The notes under the pieces: generated by a model
What the model was told of the DNA's origin: nothing
The model's input: the letters and a program-made list of their open reading frames with translations, nothing else
Database searches by the model: none
Shown: in pieces, positions 6,096-11,498 of the stretch
Layout of the letters: every line of letters begins with the position of its first letter
Numbering within the stretch: the first letter of the stretch is position 1
Origin: Oscillospiraceae bacterium
Lineage (GTDB): Bacteria; Bacillota_A; Clostridia; Oscillospirales; CAG-272
Direction of reading: 5' to 3'
Length of the DNA stretch: 11,498 bases
Assembly (NCBI GenBank): GCA_015064425.1
Contig: SVSF01000054.1
Coordinates: forward strand, 1 to 11,498
Made by a program: the position numbers and the translations under genes

Positions 6096-8231
6096 CTATA
6101 CTCCTTTTTCTTTTTTGAAGCGCTCTATAAATTCTTCTCTTGTTCCGGGCTCTATGTTCATAAAGTTCGTACTGTAACCTCCGAGCCTTACGATAAGCTC
6201 GGGATGAGCCGCGGGATCCTTGTGCGCTTCTTCAAGCTTTGCAATATCGATACTGTTAACGTTGAACTGCAGACCGCCGAGATCGAAATATGTCTTGACC
6301 AGAGCCTTGATATCGTCTCTCTTTTCTTTGGTATTAAGCAGGCTTCTGTCAAAGTATACGTCGATAGGCTGACCTCCCGTGAAAAGCTCCTGCTTTATGG
6401 AAGCCGCAGAGATCACGAGGCTTGTGGGGTCGGGAGTTCTTACTTCGTTTGTGGGACCTGCATTTTTATTTACGGGGGTACCCTTCATTCTTCCGTCAAG
6501 GGTAGTATAAAGAGTGTACCCGAAAGTAACGTTTATGGTAATGGTATGGAGAGAGGGTAGATAGTAAACGTTGCCTTCGCTCAGCTCCTTACAGTGCTTT
6601 GCGACTATTTCGCAGAGGCGGCGGCATATGGAATCCGCTTTTTCGGAGTTTGTTCCGTATTTTTCACAGGAGAGGATATCCTTGTGTATTTGCTCATATC
6701 CAACGAAATCTGCCCTTACAGCTTCGATATAATACTCCATAGAGTACTTCTTCTGTTCGAACACGAGAGTATCTATAGCGCAGATCGCATTGCCCGTATT
6801 CATGAGAGCGACAGTCTCAATGGTCTCCGTGTTGTACTTTGCTCCGAGAGCACGGTCGATACCGCTTTCAACGCAACCGTTTGTAAGGGAGGAGAGCAGG
6901 GGATTGGGAAGGTTTACCGCAAAGTTCTTTGCATTCTTTCTGTTCTGCTCGAAGGATACCTCAAAGAGCTTTCTTATATAGTAGCTGTAGCTTTCAAGGA
7001 GCTCCTCAAGGCAGGTGGGCGCCTCTCTCTTTGTTTCTTCCTTAAGCTCGAAAGGAAGGGGATGGAATATAGGCTTGCCGCCGTTTACCGCAAGTTCAAG
7101 GGGAAGATGGGAATTGAATATACTGCCCCACATATGGGCTATCTCGTCACCGGGCTTAAATATACCCATACAGCTGCTTACGGAGAAGCTCTTTGCCTCA
7201 TCCTCGGAAAGTCCTCTGTTCATAAGGGCACGTCTGCAGTTAAGCTCGCCGTAGAAGGTGGGCTGACCGATGCTGAAAAGCTTTAAGTCTATAAGACTGT
7301 CTATTACGTCCTCGGGAGTTTTGGGATTTAATCTTGCAACGAAAATGGGAGATGCGAGAGCAACTTCCTTTTCTACTTCTATAAGAAGTCTTGAAAGAGG
7401 GTTTATCTCGTCTTCGCCGTCAGCGGAAAGACCGCCGATGTTGAGAGCGCAGGCACCGTCGCCGTAAGTGTTGAGGTAGATAAAGAAGTTCTTTAAATAT
7501 GCCTTCATTTCGTCCTCGGTGACACCGTCATCCAAAGCCTTAAGGTACATGGGATAGAGATAGCTGTCTGTTCTGCCGAGGCTTATGCTCCACCATGCGT
7601 GGTCGGCAAGGGGAATTGCGGCATGCATTATCCAGACTGCGGATACCGCCTCATAGAAGTTTCTTGCAGGATACATAGGTACTCGCAGCATAGCTTCCTT
7701 TATCTTAAGAAGCTCAGCCTTTCTTTCGGGAGAATCTGTTTTTTCAGATTCCTCTTCCGCCAAAGCGGCGAATCTTGCGGTGAAGCTTCCCACTGCTTTA
7801 AGGGATATGAGCATAGCTTCGAGAGAAAGTCTTTTTTCCTCGGAAGTGCATTCTTTTTTAAGCTCCTTCTCGACTTTTCCGATATAGAATATGAGACCTT
7901 CGTTGATTATTTTGCCGTAATCAATGCAGGTATGTCCTCTTCTGTCTACAATATTGTTGGTACCGAAAAGTCTTATAAATTCTTCAGCTTCGTGTCTCTC
8001 TTTGGGACTGAAGGCATCGAAATATTCAAAATTTCTGTTTTCCGCATATCCGTATTCATCGCTGTACTTGTCAGTGCCGTAGCGTCCTGCAAGCACGTCC
8101 GTGTCTTTTATGGATATAGGTATCTCTTCCATTGTAATGCGGAAGATCTCAGCCTCTCTGGTTACGGGAGGCATATCCTTCAGAGCATCGAAATATTTAT
8201 TTTTAAAATAGTCGTAAAATTCGTAATACAT
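6096..8231 (-). CDS. Glycyl-radical enzyme of the PFL/dehydratase superfamily, substrate unknown
   Basis: A 711-residue glycyl-radical enzyme, the radical form being made post-translationally under anaerobic conditions. Near the C-terminus RLGGY (682-686) matches the R-V-x-G-Y radical loop, with Gly685 as radical site. The candidate thiyl residue is Cys354 in SVSSCMGIFKPG. The Cys-to-Gly distance of 331 is close to that of glycerol dehydratase, hydroxyproline dehydratase and CutC. Other family landmarks are SLGRTDSYLYP (217-227), IGQPTFYGE (321-329), PLLSSLTNGCVESG (444-457) and LDGRMKGTP (578-586). Unlike those enzymes it lacks Glu two residues after the Cys, and it lacks the adjacent CC of pyruvate formate-lyase. 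It is also shorter than most relatives (about 760-850), mainly before the Cys loop. It lies 14 nt after the activase, with GAAAGGAG (8239-8246) overlapping that gene's stop. The reaction cannot be named from sequence. Confidence 0.92.
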   Translation of the reverse strand: MYYEFYDYFKNKYFDALKDMPPVTREAEIFRITMEEIPISIKDTDVLAGRYGTDKYSDEYGYAENRNFEYFDAFSPKERHEAEEFIRLFGTNNIVDRRGHTCIDYGKIINEGLIFYIGKVEKELKKECTSEEKRLSLEAMLISLKAVGSFTARFAALAEEESEKTDSPERKAELLKIKEAMLRVPMYPARNFYEAVSAVWIMHAAIPLADHAWWSISLGRTDSYLYPMYLKALDDGVTEDEMKAYLKNFFIYLNTYGDGACALNIGGLSADGEDEINPLSRLLIEVEKEVALASPIFVARLNPKTPEDVIDSLIDLKLFSIGQPTFYGELNCRRALMNRGLSEDEAKSFSVSSCMGIFKPGDEIAHMWGSIFNSHLPLELAVNGGKPIFHPLPFELKEETKREAPTCLEELLESYSYYIRKLFEVSFEQNRKNAKNFAVNLPNPLLSSLTNGCVESGIDRALGAKYNTETIETVALMNTGNAICAIDTLVFEQKKYSMEYYIEAVRADFVGYEQIHKDILSCEKYGTNSEKADSICRRLCEIVAKHCKELSEGNVYYLPSLHTITINVTFGYTLYTTLDGRMKGTPVNKNAGPTNEVRTPDPTSLVISAASIKQELFTGGQPIDVYFDRSLLNTKEKRDDIKALVKTYFDLGGLQFNVNSIDIAKLEEAHKDPAAHPELIVRLGGYSTNFMNIEPGTREEFIERFKKEKGV

Positions 8232-8245
8232 AGTGTTTCTCCTTT

Positions 8246-9151
8246 CTATGCCTTTTTAACGGGGACGGAGGTCCTTTCGGAAATAAAATCCATCCACTTT
8301 GTTACGGTATCGTTTTCGGGAAATCCCAGGTCTCCCAGAGGATAATCCTTACCTAGCATTTCCGATTTTCCCTTGCCCAAGGGATGGTAGGGCTCTATAT
8401 TTATTTCAAGTATATTTTTGAGGCTTTCAGCCGTTTTTGCTATTCCGCAGAAGTGTTCTTCCGTATCGTTGATGCCGGGAATTATCGGGCATCTCAATAT
8501 GCTTTTTCCGCCTGCTGAGTCTATAGCTTTCAGATTGCTTAAGATCAGTTCGTTTGATACGCCCGTATACTTCTTGTGAAGCTCTTCTCCCGTTACCTTG
8601 TAGTCGAAGAGGAATATATCTGTAAGCGGAACTATTTTGAGATAATTTTCCTCCTTGGCGTATCCGCAGGTCTCAATGCAGGTGTGAAGACCTTCATTCT
8701 TTGCCATGGAAAGAAGCTCGTAGGTAAAGTTGAACTGCGCCATGGGTTCACCGCCCGAAAGAGTCATACCGCCTCCTGAGTTCTCATAAAAGATCTTATC
8801 TTTCATTACTTCTTTGATGACTTCTTCGGCGCTTATCTCCTTGCCTACCGCCTCAAGAGCGGAATTAAGGCAGGTCTCCGTACATTTTCCGCAGGCGGTG
8901 CAGCGTTCTCTGTCGTAAAGGTGAGCAACCCCTTCAAAGGAATGACATCCGGAAGGGCAAGCCTTAATGCACATTCCGCAGCTGCTGCATTTCTCCTTAT
9001 TGTAAAAAATTTCTTTTTTTACTTTTTTTGATTCGGGGTTGTGGCACCATAGACAGTTTAATGGACAGCCTTTCATAAAAACTGTGGTTCTGATACCGGG
9101 TCCGTCGTTAACGGAAAATTTTTGAATATTGAATATTGTTCCCGTAGACAT
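8246..9151 (-). CDS. Radical SAM glycyl-radical enzyme activase with ferredoxin insert
   Basis: A 301-residue activating enzyme that uses S-adenosylmethionine and a [4Fe-4S] cluster to form the glycyl radical on its partner, here almost certainly the GRE encoded next in the operon. The radical-SAM CxxxCxxC motif is Cys29, Cys33 and Cys36 in GCPLNCLWCHNPE, preceded by DGPGIRTTVFMKG. A ferredoxin-like insert carries two more cluster motifs: Cys55-58-61-65 and Cys84-87-90-94. The SAM-binding GGEP is at 133-136 (MTLSGGEP). Known knowledge: the eight-Cys insert marks activases of glycerol dehydratase, HPAD and CutC types and is absent from the short pyruvate formate-lyase activase. The ATG at 9151 has AAAGGG at about 9159-9164. 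It is the first gene of the operon, about 60 nt after the predicted transcription start. Confidence 0.95.
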   Translation of the reverse strand: MSTGTIFNIQKFSVNDGPGIRTTVFMKGCPLNCLWCHNPESKKVKKEIFYNKEKCSSCGMCIKACPSGCHSFEGVAHLYDRERCTACGKCTETCLNSALEAVGKEISAEEVIKEVMKDKIFYENSGGGMTLSGGEPMAQFNFTYELLSMAKNEGLHTCIETCGYAKEENYLKIVPLTDIFLFDYKVTGEELHKKYTGVSNELILSNLKAIDSAGGKSILRCPIIPGINDTEEHFCGIAKTAESLKNILEINIEPYHPLGKGKSEMLGKDYPLGDLGFPENDTVTKWMDFISERTSVPVKKA

Positions 9152-9181
9152 ATGCGATCCCTTTCGGTATGTATATATGTA

Positions 9182-9201
9182 TGTGTTATAAATATATCAC
9201 A
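9182..9201. promoter_or_regulatory. Candidate operator in the leader of the glycyl-radical operon
   Basis: TGTGTTATA (9182-9190) and TATATCACA (9193-9201) form an imperfect dyad (8 of 9 positions) around AA. It lies about 10-29 bp downstream of the predicted operon start. The half-site TATATCACA recurs at 9220-9228, across the operon -10, and a related TGTGTTACA lies on the arsR -10 at 9313-9321. A repressor bound here would block transcription; IclR is the natural candidate. Confidence 0.4.
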
Positions 9202-9217
9202 ATGTTATACTATAAAA

Positions 9218-9246
9218 ATTATATCACAGAGGGCTTTTTATGTCAA
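9218..9246 (-). promoter_or_regulatory. Consensus sigma-A promoter of the activase-GRE-iclR operon
   Basis: On the minus strand TTGACA (9246-9241) and TATAAT (9223-9218) are spaced exactly 17 bp. The predicted transcript starts near 9211, about 60 nt before the activase ATG. Such a strong core promoter suggests that control is by repression. Confidence 0.85.
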
Positions 9247-9249
9247 TAA

Positions 9250-9266
9250 ATATTACGTAGTAATAT
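9250..9266. promoter_or_regulatory. Inverted repeat between divergent promoters
   Basis: ATATTAC (9250-9256), GTA, then GTAATAT (9260-9266) is a perfect 7-bp dyad. It lies just upstream of the operon -35 (9241-9246) and about 29 bp upstream of the arsR -35 (9295-9300). The position fits a regulator acting on one or both promoters, but the bound protein cannot be assigned. Confidence 0.4.
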
Positions 9267-9294
9267 CTGAAAATGTATTTTGTTTTTTGTGTGA

Positions 9295-9323
9295 TTGACA
9301 AAAAAATCAGTATGTGTTACAAT
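9295..9323 (+). promoter_or_regulatory. Sigma-A promoter of the arsR-type gene
   Basis: TTGACA (9295-9300) and TACAAT (9318-9323) are spaced 17 bp, with TG at 9315-9316 giving an extended -10. A short dyad TGATT (9292-9296) N8 AATCA (9305-9309) overlaps the -35 and spacer and may be the autorepression operator. The start codon is about 30 bp downstream. Confidence 0.82.
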
Positions 9324-9353
9324 CTATGAAGCACTTACCCCGGAGGACCAGCA

Positions 9354-9659
9354 ATGAACGAAAGAAACACAGCACGTATTTTCAAAGCTCTTGGTGACGA
9401 GAACCGCATAATCATACTGAAGATGCTTCAGAACGGAGAACGGTGTGCCTGCAAATTGCTCAGCGCACTGAATGTGACCCAGCCTACGCTGTCACACCAT
9501 ATGAGGATACTTTGTGATTCGGGTATTGTCACTGCACGCAAGCAGGGAAAATGGATGTATTATTCCATTTCACCCGAAGGAGCTGTACAAGCTGAAAAAG
9601 TACTGTCCGAGCTGCTTAAGGTAACAGAGATTGCCGATACAGACTGTTGTTGTGAATAA
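9354..9659 (+). CDS. ArsR-family metalloregulator, likely arsenic/antimony responsive
   Basis: A 101-residue winged-helix repressor of ArsR/SmtB type. Residues 8-20 (RIFKALGDENRII) open the fold. The recognition helix region is VTQPTLSHHMRIL, and the wing follows (TARKQGKWMYYSIS). The metal motif in the DNA-binding region is Cys31-Ala-Cys33, as in arsenite sensors with ELCVCDL-type motifs. A Cys triplet ends the protein (98-100). In this family metal binding releases the repressor from DNA. Ribosome binding site GGAGG (9342-9346) precedes the ATG by 7 nt. No arsenite pump, reductase or other metal gene lies beside it: the gene is followed at once by its own terminator, so it looks like an orphan that regulates itself and perhaps the divergent operon or distant genes. 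The family is certain; the metal is inferred. Confidence 0.92.
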   Translation: MNERNTARIFKALGDENRIIILKMLQNGERCACKLLSALNVTQPTLSHHMRILCDSGIVTARKQGKWMYYSISPEGAVQAEKVLSELLKVTEIADTDCCCE

Positions 9660-9692
9660 AAATATCCGCTTCGGAAAGAAGCGGATATTTTT
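9658..9692 (+). terminator. Intrinsic terminator of the arsR-type gene
   Basis: A 15-bp perfect stem (9658-9672 with 9678-9692), loop GGAAA, ending in T5. It begins inside the arsR stop codon TAA (9657-9659), making the gene monocistronic. The A/T tails are symmetrical, so it may act in both directions. Confidence 0.92.
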
Positions 9693-9751
9693 ATTCGGTT
9701 TGTGTTCCGAAAAAGTTTACAATTTTTACCGGTTCAATATTTTTCAATTCG

Positions 9752-9780
9752 TTGACATTTCAACATCTTTACTGTATACT
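9752..9780 (+). promoter_or_regulatory. Sigma-A promoter upstream of the degV remnant
   Basis: TTGACA (9752-9757) and TATACT (9775-9780) are spaced 17 bp; the predicted transcript starts near 9787. No ribosome binding site or start codon for the following reading frame is seen. This is probably the original degV promoter left in front of a truncated gene. Confidence 0.7.
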
Positions 9781-9786
9781 ACGCAT

Positions 9787-10146
9787 ATATTTGCCGAAAC
9801 GTCGGCAAATAACGGCAGGATATCTCCCATTATTGCCAAGCTTGTGGGTATAGCGGGTATCTGCATTATAGGAAAAGCAAGCGAAGAGGGAACCCTTGAA
9901 CCGATGCATAAGTGCAGGGGTGAGCAGCGTTCTCTTGAGACCCTGGTAAAGAGTCTTGAGGAAGAGGGCTTCCGTTCGGGTAAGATCAGTATAGGTCATT
10001 GCCAAAACGAATCTGCGGCAGAGCGATTGAAAGAGCTGATACTTGCCAAATTCAAAAATGCACAGATCGAGATACACAAATTCAGAGGTCTCTGCAGCTT
10101 TTATGCCGAAATTGGAGGCGTACTTGTAGGCTTTGAAAAAGCGTAA
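9787..10146 (+). pseudogene. 5'-truncated DegV-family (fatty-acid-binding) gene remnant
   Basis: The frame encodes only the C-terminal part of a DegV-family protein. DegV proteins bind fatty acids, some handing them to fatty-acid kinase. Recognisable family stretches are SANNGRISPIIAK, GKASEEGTLEPMHKCRG, KISIGHCQNESAAERLK and RGLCSFYAEIGGVLVGFE. About 115 residues remain of the usual 280 or so. The N-terminal domain with the TDST-type motif is absent, and the 127 bp back to the arsR stop are too short to hold it. The frame stays open further back, but only by chance through the arsR terminator. The first internal ATG (9904, MHKCRG) lies inside a conserved motif and has no good ribosome binding site. 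An intact-looking promoter precedes the remnant (9752-9780), so it may be transcribed. Translation is unlikely. Confidence 0.75.
9788..9811. repeat. Perfect 10-bp inverted repeat at the degV truncation point
   Basis: TATTTGCCGA (9788-9797) and TCGGCAAATA (9802-9811) are exact inverted copies around AACG. No T-run follows, so it is not an intrinsic terminator. The right arm encodes the first recognisable DegV residues (SANNGR), while the left arm matches nothing expected. It sits at the predicted transcription start. Confidence 0.6.
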
Positions 10147-10185
10147 GCATAGAACAACAGACTTTGGATCTCTTCAAACAAAAAA

Positions 10186-10214
10186 CACCGGATATCCTAA
10201 AGAGATATCCGGTG
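10186..10214. terminator. Bidirectional intrinsic terminator between degV remnant and mscS-type gene
   Basis: An 11-bp stem, CACCGGATATC (10186-10196) with GATATCCGGTG (10204-10214), has an A-rich left flank and T-rich right flank (TTTTGTTTT). The right flank contains the mscS-type stop codon (10225-10223). It serves both convergent transcripts. Confidence 0.9.
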
Positions 10215-10222
10215 CTTTTGTT

Positions 10223-11026
10223 TTACTGTTTTACGTGAACGTCCATCTGAGGATAAGGTATCTCGATACTGTTCTGCTTAAATGCCTCGTTTACAGATTT
10301 CGTAAGTGCAAAGTATACTGTCCAATAGTCTGCATTTTTGCACCAGGCTCTGAGAACAAAATCAAGAGAACTTTGTCCGTGAGCATTAAAATAGGCTGCG
10401 GGAGCAGGATCCTTCAGTACAAGGATATTGTCGTTTGCAAGCTTTTCAAGAATGGAGATGACCTGACCTACGTCCGTGCCGTAAGCGGCGCTGATATTGA
10501 TGTCAACTCTTCTTGTATCTTCGGAGGAGTAGTTCGTTACGTTTGAGGACATTACCGTTCCGTTGGGTATTACTACCTTTTTATTGTCGGGAGTCTTAAG
10601 TGTCGTATAGAATACCGATACGTCGGTAACGGTTCCCGCAGCTGAGCCGATCTCAACGTAGTCTCCGATAGAGAAGGGTTTGAATATTGCCAGCATTATT
10701 CCGCCTGCAAGATTGCTCAGTGAGCCTTGAAGAGCAAGACCTACGGCAACACCCGCAGAGGCGATAACGGCAACAATAGATGCCATAGGGACGCCAAGCA
10801 CGGAGATGATGAGCACTATTACGAGTACCTGTGCTGCGGCAGTCACAAAATTGGCGATGACTCTTTTTGCCGTGGGATCCACGTGCTTGAGAGTGCCTTC
10901 TTTTTTGAATATCTTCTTGATTATGCGTACCGTGATGGCTCCCGCTATTGCAATAAGCATAGCGAACACAAGCTTTTCACAGATCCCATAGGCCGAAGAC
11001 ATAAGCTTTTGGAGTAGTTCTTCCAT
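10223..11026 (-). CDS. MscS-family small-conductance mechanosensitive channel
   Basis: A 267-residue channel close in size to E. coli MscS (286). It opens under membrane tension to release solutes during osmotic downshock. There are three membrane segments, at about 16-38, 56-78 and 83-108. The pore-lining third helix has the family pattern of small residues (ASAGVAVGLALQGSLSNLAG), followed by PFSIGDYVEI and the beta domain (TTLKTPDNKKVVIPNG). The C-terminus SIEIPYPQMDVHV is also conserved. I chose ATG at 11026, preceded by AAAGGA (11034-11039) 7 nt away. A TTG nine codons upstream (11053) would add nine residues but has no clear ribosome binding site. The gene lies 42 nt after the FAD-dependent dehydrogenase with no promoter seen between them, so the two are probably co-transcribed. 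The family assignment is secure; gating and ion selectivity are not readable. Confidence 0.93.
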   Translation of the reverse strand: MEELLQKLMSSAYGICEKLVFAMLIAIAGAITVRIIKKIFKKEGTLKHVDPTAKRVIANFVTAAAQVLVIVLIISVLGVPMASIVAVIASAGVAVGLALQGSLSNLAGGIMLAIFKPFSIGDYVEIGSAAGTVTDVSVFYTTLKTPDNKKVVIPNGTVMSSNVTNYSSEDTRRVDINISAAYGTDVGQVISILEKLANDNILVLKDPAPAAYFNAHGQSSLDFVLRAWCKNADYWTVYFALTKSVNEAFKQNSIEIPYPQMDVHVKQ

Positions 11027-11068
11027 AATGTATTCCTTTCCGTACCCGTACAAGCGGATACTGTAAAA

Positions 11069-11498
11069 TTAAATAAGCAGATCGATATAGGCTTCTGCAG
11101 CGCGCATACCGTCCATGGCGGCTGACATTATACCTCCCGCATATCCCGCGCCTTCTCCTATGGGATAAAGCCCCCGTGTTCCCGATTGCATATCCTCACC
11201 GCGGGGGATCCGCAGAGGAGAAGTGCTTCTTGATTCGGGCGCCGTCATAAGAGCGCCGTCGGACGCAAAGCCTTTAATATTTTTGTCAAACCGGATAAGA
11301 CCTTCTTCAATGGTACGGTTTACGGTATCGGGGAAAAGAGAATGTATATCGCAGAGCTTCACCCCTCTGGGATAGCTGGGCTTGACCTTACCTAAAGTTT
11401 TGCTTTCACGCTTTTTTATAAAGTCCTCCGCAAGCTGAGCAGGAGCGCAATAGTCTCCTCCGCCGAGAATAAAGGCTTTTTTTTCAAGCTCTTCCTTG
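11069..11498 (-). CDS. FAD-dependent dehydrogenase, COG2509 type (C-terminal part, runs off right edge)
   Basis: Only the C-terminal 142 codons lie in the window; the first complete codon begins at 11497. Reading through the edge shows KAFILGGGDYCAPAQLAEDF, then SYPRGVKLCDIHSLFP, then ESRSTSPLRIPRGEDM and GLYPIGEGAGYAGGIMSAA. These are hallmarks of the uncharacterised FAD-dependent dehydrogenase family COG2509 (related to HI0933-like flavoproteins), in which the last motif closes the FAD site. Full-length members have roughly 450-530 residues, so about two thirds of the gene, including the N-terminal Rossmann motif, is outside. GTG at 11362 is internal to the conserved frame and is not the start. 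The physiological substrate of this family is unknown to me. It is upstream of the mscS-type gene on the same strand, 42 nt apart. Confidence 0.9.
   Translation of the reverse strand, partial: KEELEKKAFILGGGDYCAPAQLAEDFIKKRESKTLGKVKPSYPRGVKLCDIHSLFPDTVNRTIEEGLIRFDKNIKGFASDGALMTAPESRSTSPLRIPRGEDMQSGTRGLYPIGEGAGYAGGIMSAAMDGMRAAEAYIDLLI

Noticed and set aside
6867..6878. GCVE at residues 452-455 of the glycyl-radical enzyme, resembling the dehydratase active-site motif
   Set aside because: It lies only about 230 residues before the radical Gly, within the later conserved PLLSSLTNGCVESG segment that other GREs also have. Cys354 is at the right distance.
9788..9811. Intrinsic terminator at the inverted repeat before the degV remnant
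   Set aside because: The hairpin is not followed by a T-run on either strand, and it sits at the predicted transcription start.
9631..10146. Single open frame from inside arsR through the degV remnant
   Set aside because: It would start at a TTG within arsR with no ribosome binding site and read through the arsR terminator hairpin. Only the part after about 9802 resembles a known protein.
11027..11053. TTG start nine codons upstream for the MscS channel
   Set aside because: The ATG at 11026 has AAAGGA at good spacing and gives a normal MscS N-terminus. The extra residues would cover that ribosome binding site.

Overview
The window looks like chromosomal DNA from an anaerobic, low-to-mid GC Gram-positive bacterium of the class Clostridia, probably a gut or rumen Oscillospirales or Ruminococcus-type organism. 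The evidence is AGGAGG-type ribosome binding sites, several near-consensus sigma-A promoters (TTGACA-N17-TATAAT), A/T-flanked intrinsic terminators, an oxygen-sensitive glycyl-radical enzyme with its radical-SAM activase, and protein families typical of that group. No rRNA, tRNA, CRISPR array, prophage or insertion sequence was seen.

Left part (1-2412, minus strand): a large secreted von Willebrand factor A (vWA) surface protein with alternating InlB-like and MucBP-like repeats. It runs off the left edge and is broken by a one-base frameshift near 1444. It has a perfect sigma-A promoter and a long leader with what looks like a transcription attenuator: a terminator hairpin with U7 and a competing alternative pairing. 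Divergent from it (2797-5292, plus strand) is a two-gene unit, an ECF-type sigma factor and a membrane-anchored beta-propeller protein that is probably its regulator or sensor. That unit ends at a bidirectional terminator.

Middle part (5328-9246, minus strand): a compact three-gene operon transcribed as activase, glycyl-radical enzyme (GRE), then IclR regulator, from a consensus promoter at 9218-9246. The activase installs the radical on Gly685 of the GRE. The IclR protein probably senses the substrate or product and controls the operon. The GRE keeps the glycyl-radical loop and a candidate thiyl Cys354, but its active-site loop reads SSCMGI instead of the GCVE of dehydratases and CutC or the CC of pyruvate formate-lyase, so its substrate is unknown. 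This is the best candidate here for undescribed chemistry.

Right part: a divergent orphan ArsR-type metalloregulator (9354-9659) with its own consensus promoter and terminator. Next is the C-terminal remnant of a degV gene (about 9787-10146), whose promoter is intact but whose 5' half is missing, with a perfect 10-bp inverted repeat at the apparent junction. Last, on the minus strand, are a small MscS mechanosensitive channel and the C-terminal part of a COG2509-type FAD-dependent dehydrogenase that runs off the right edge.
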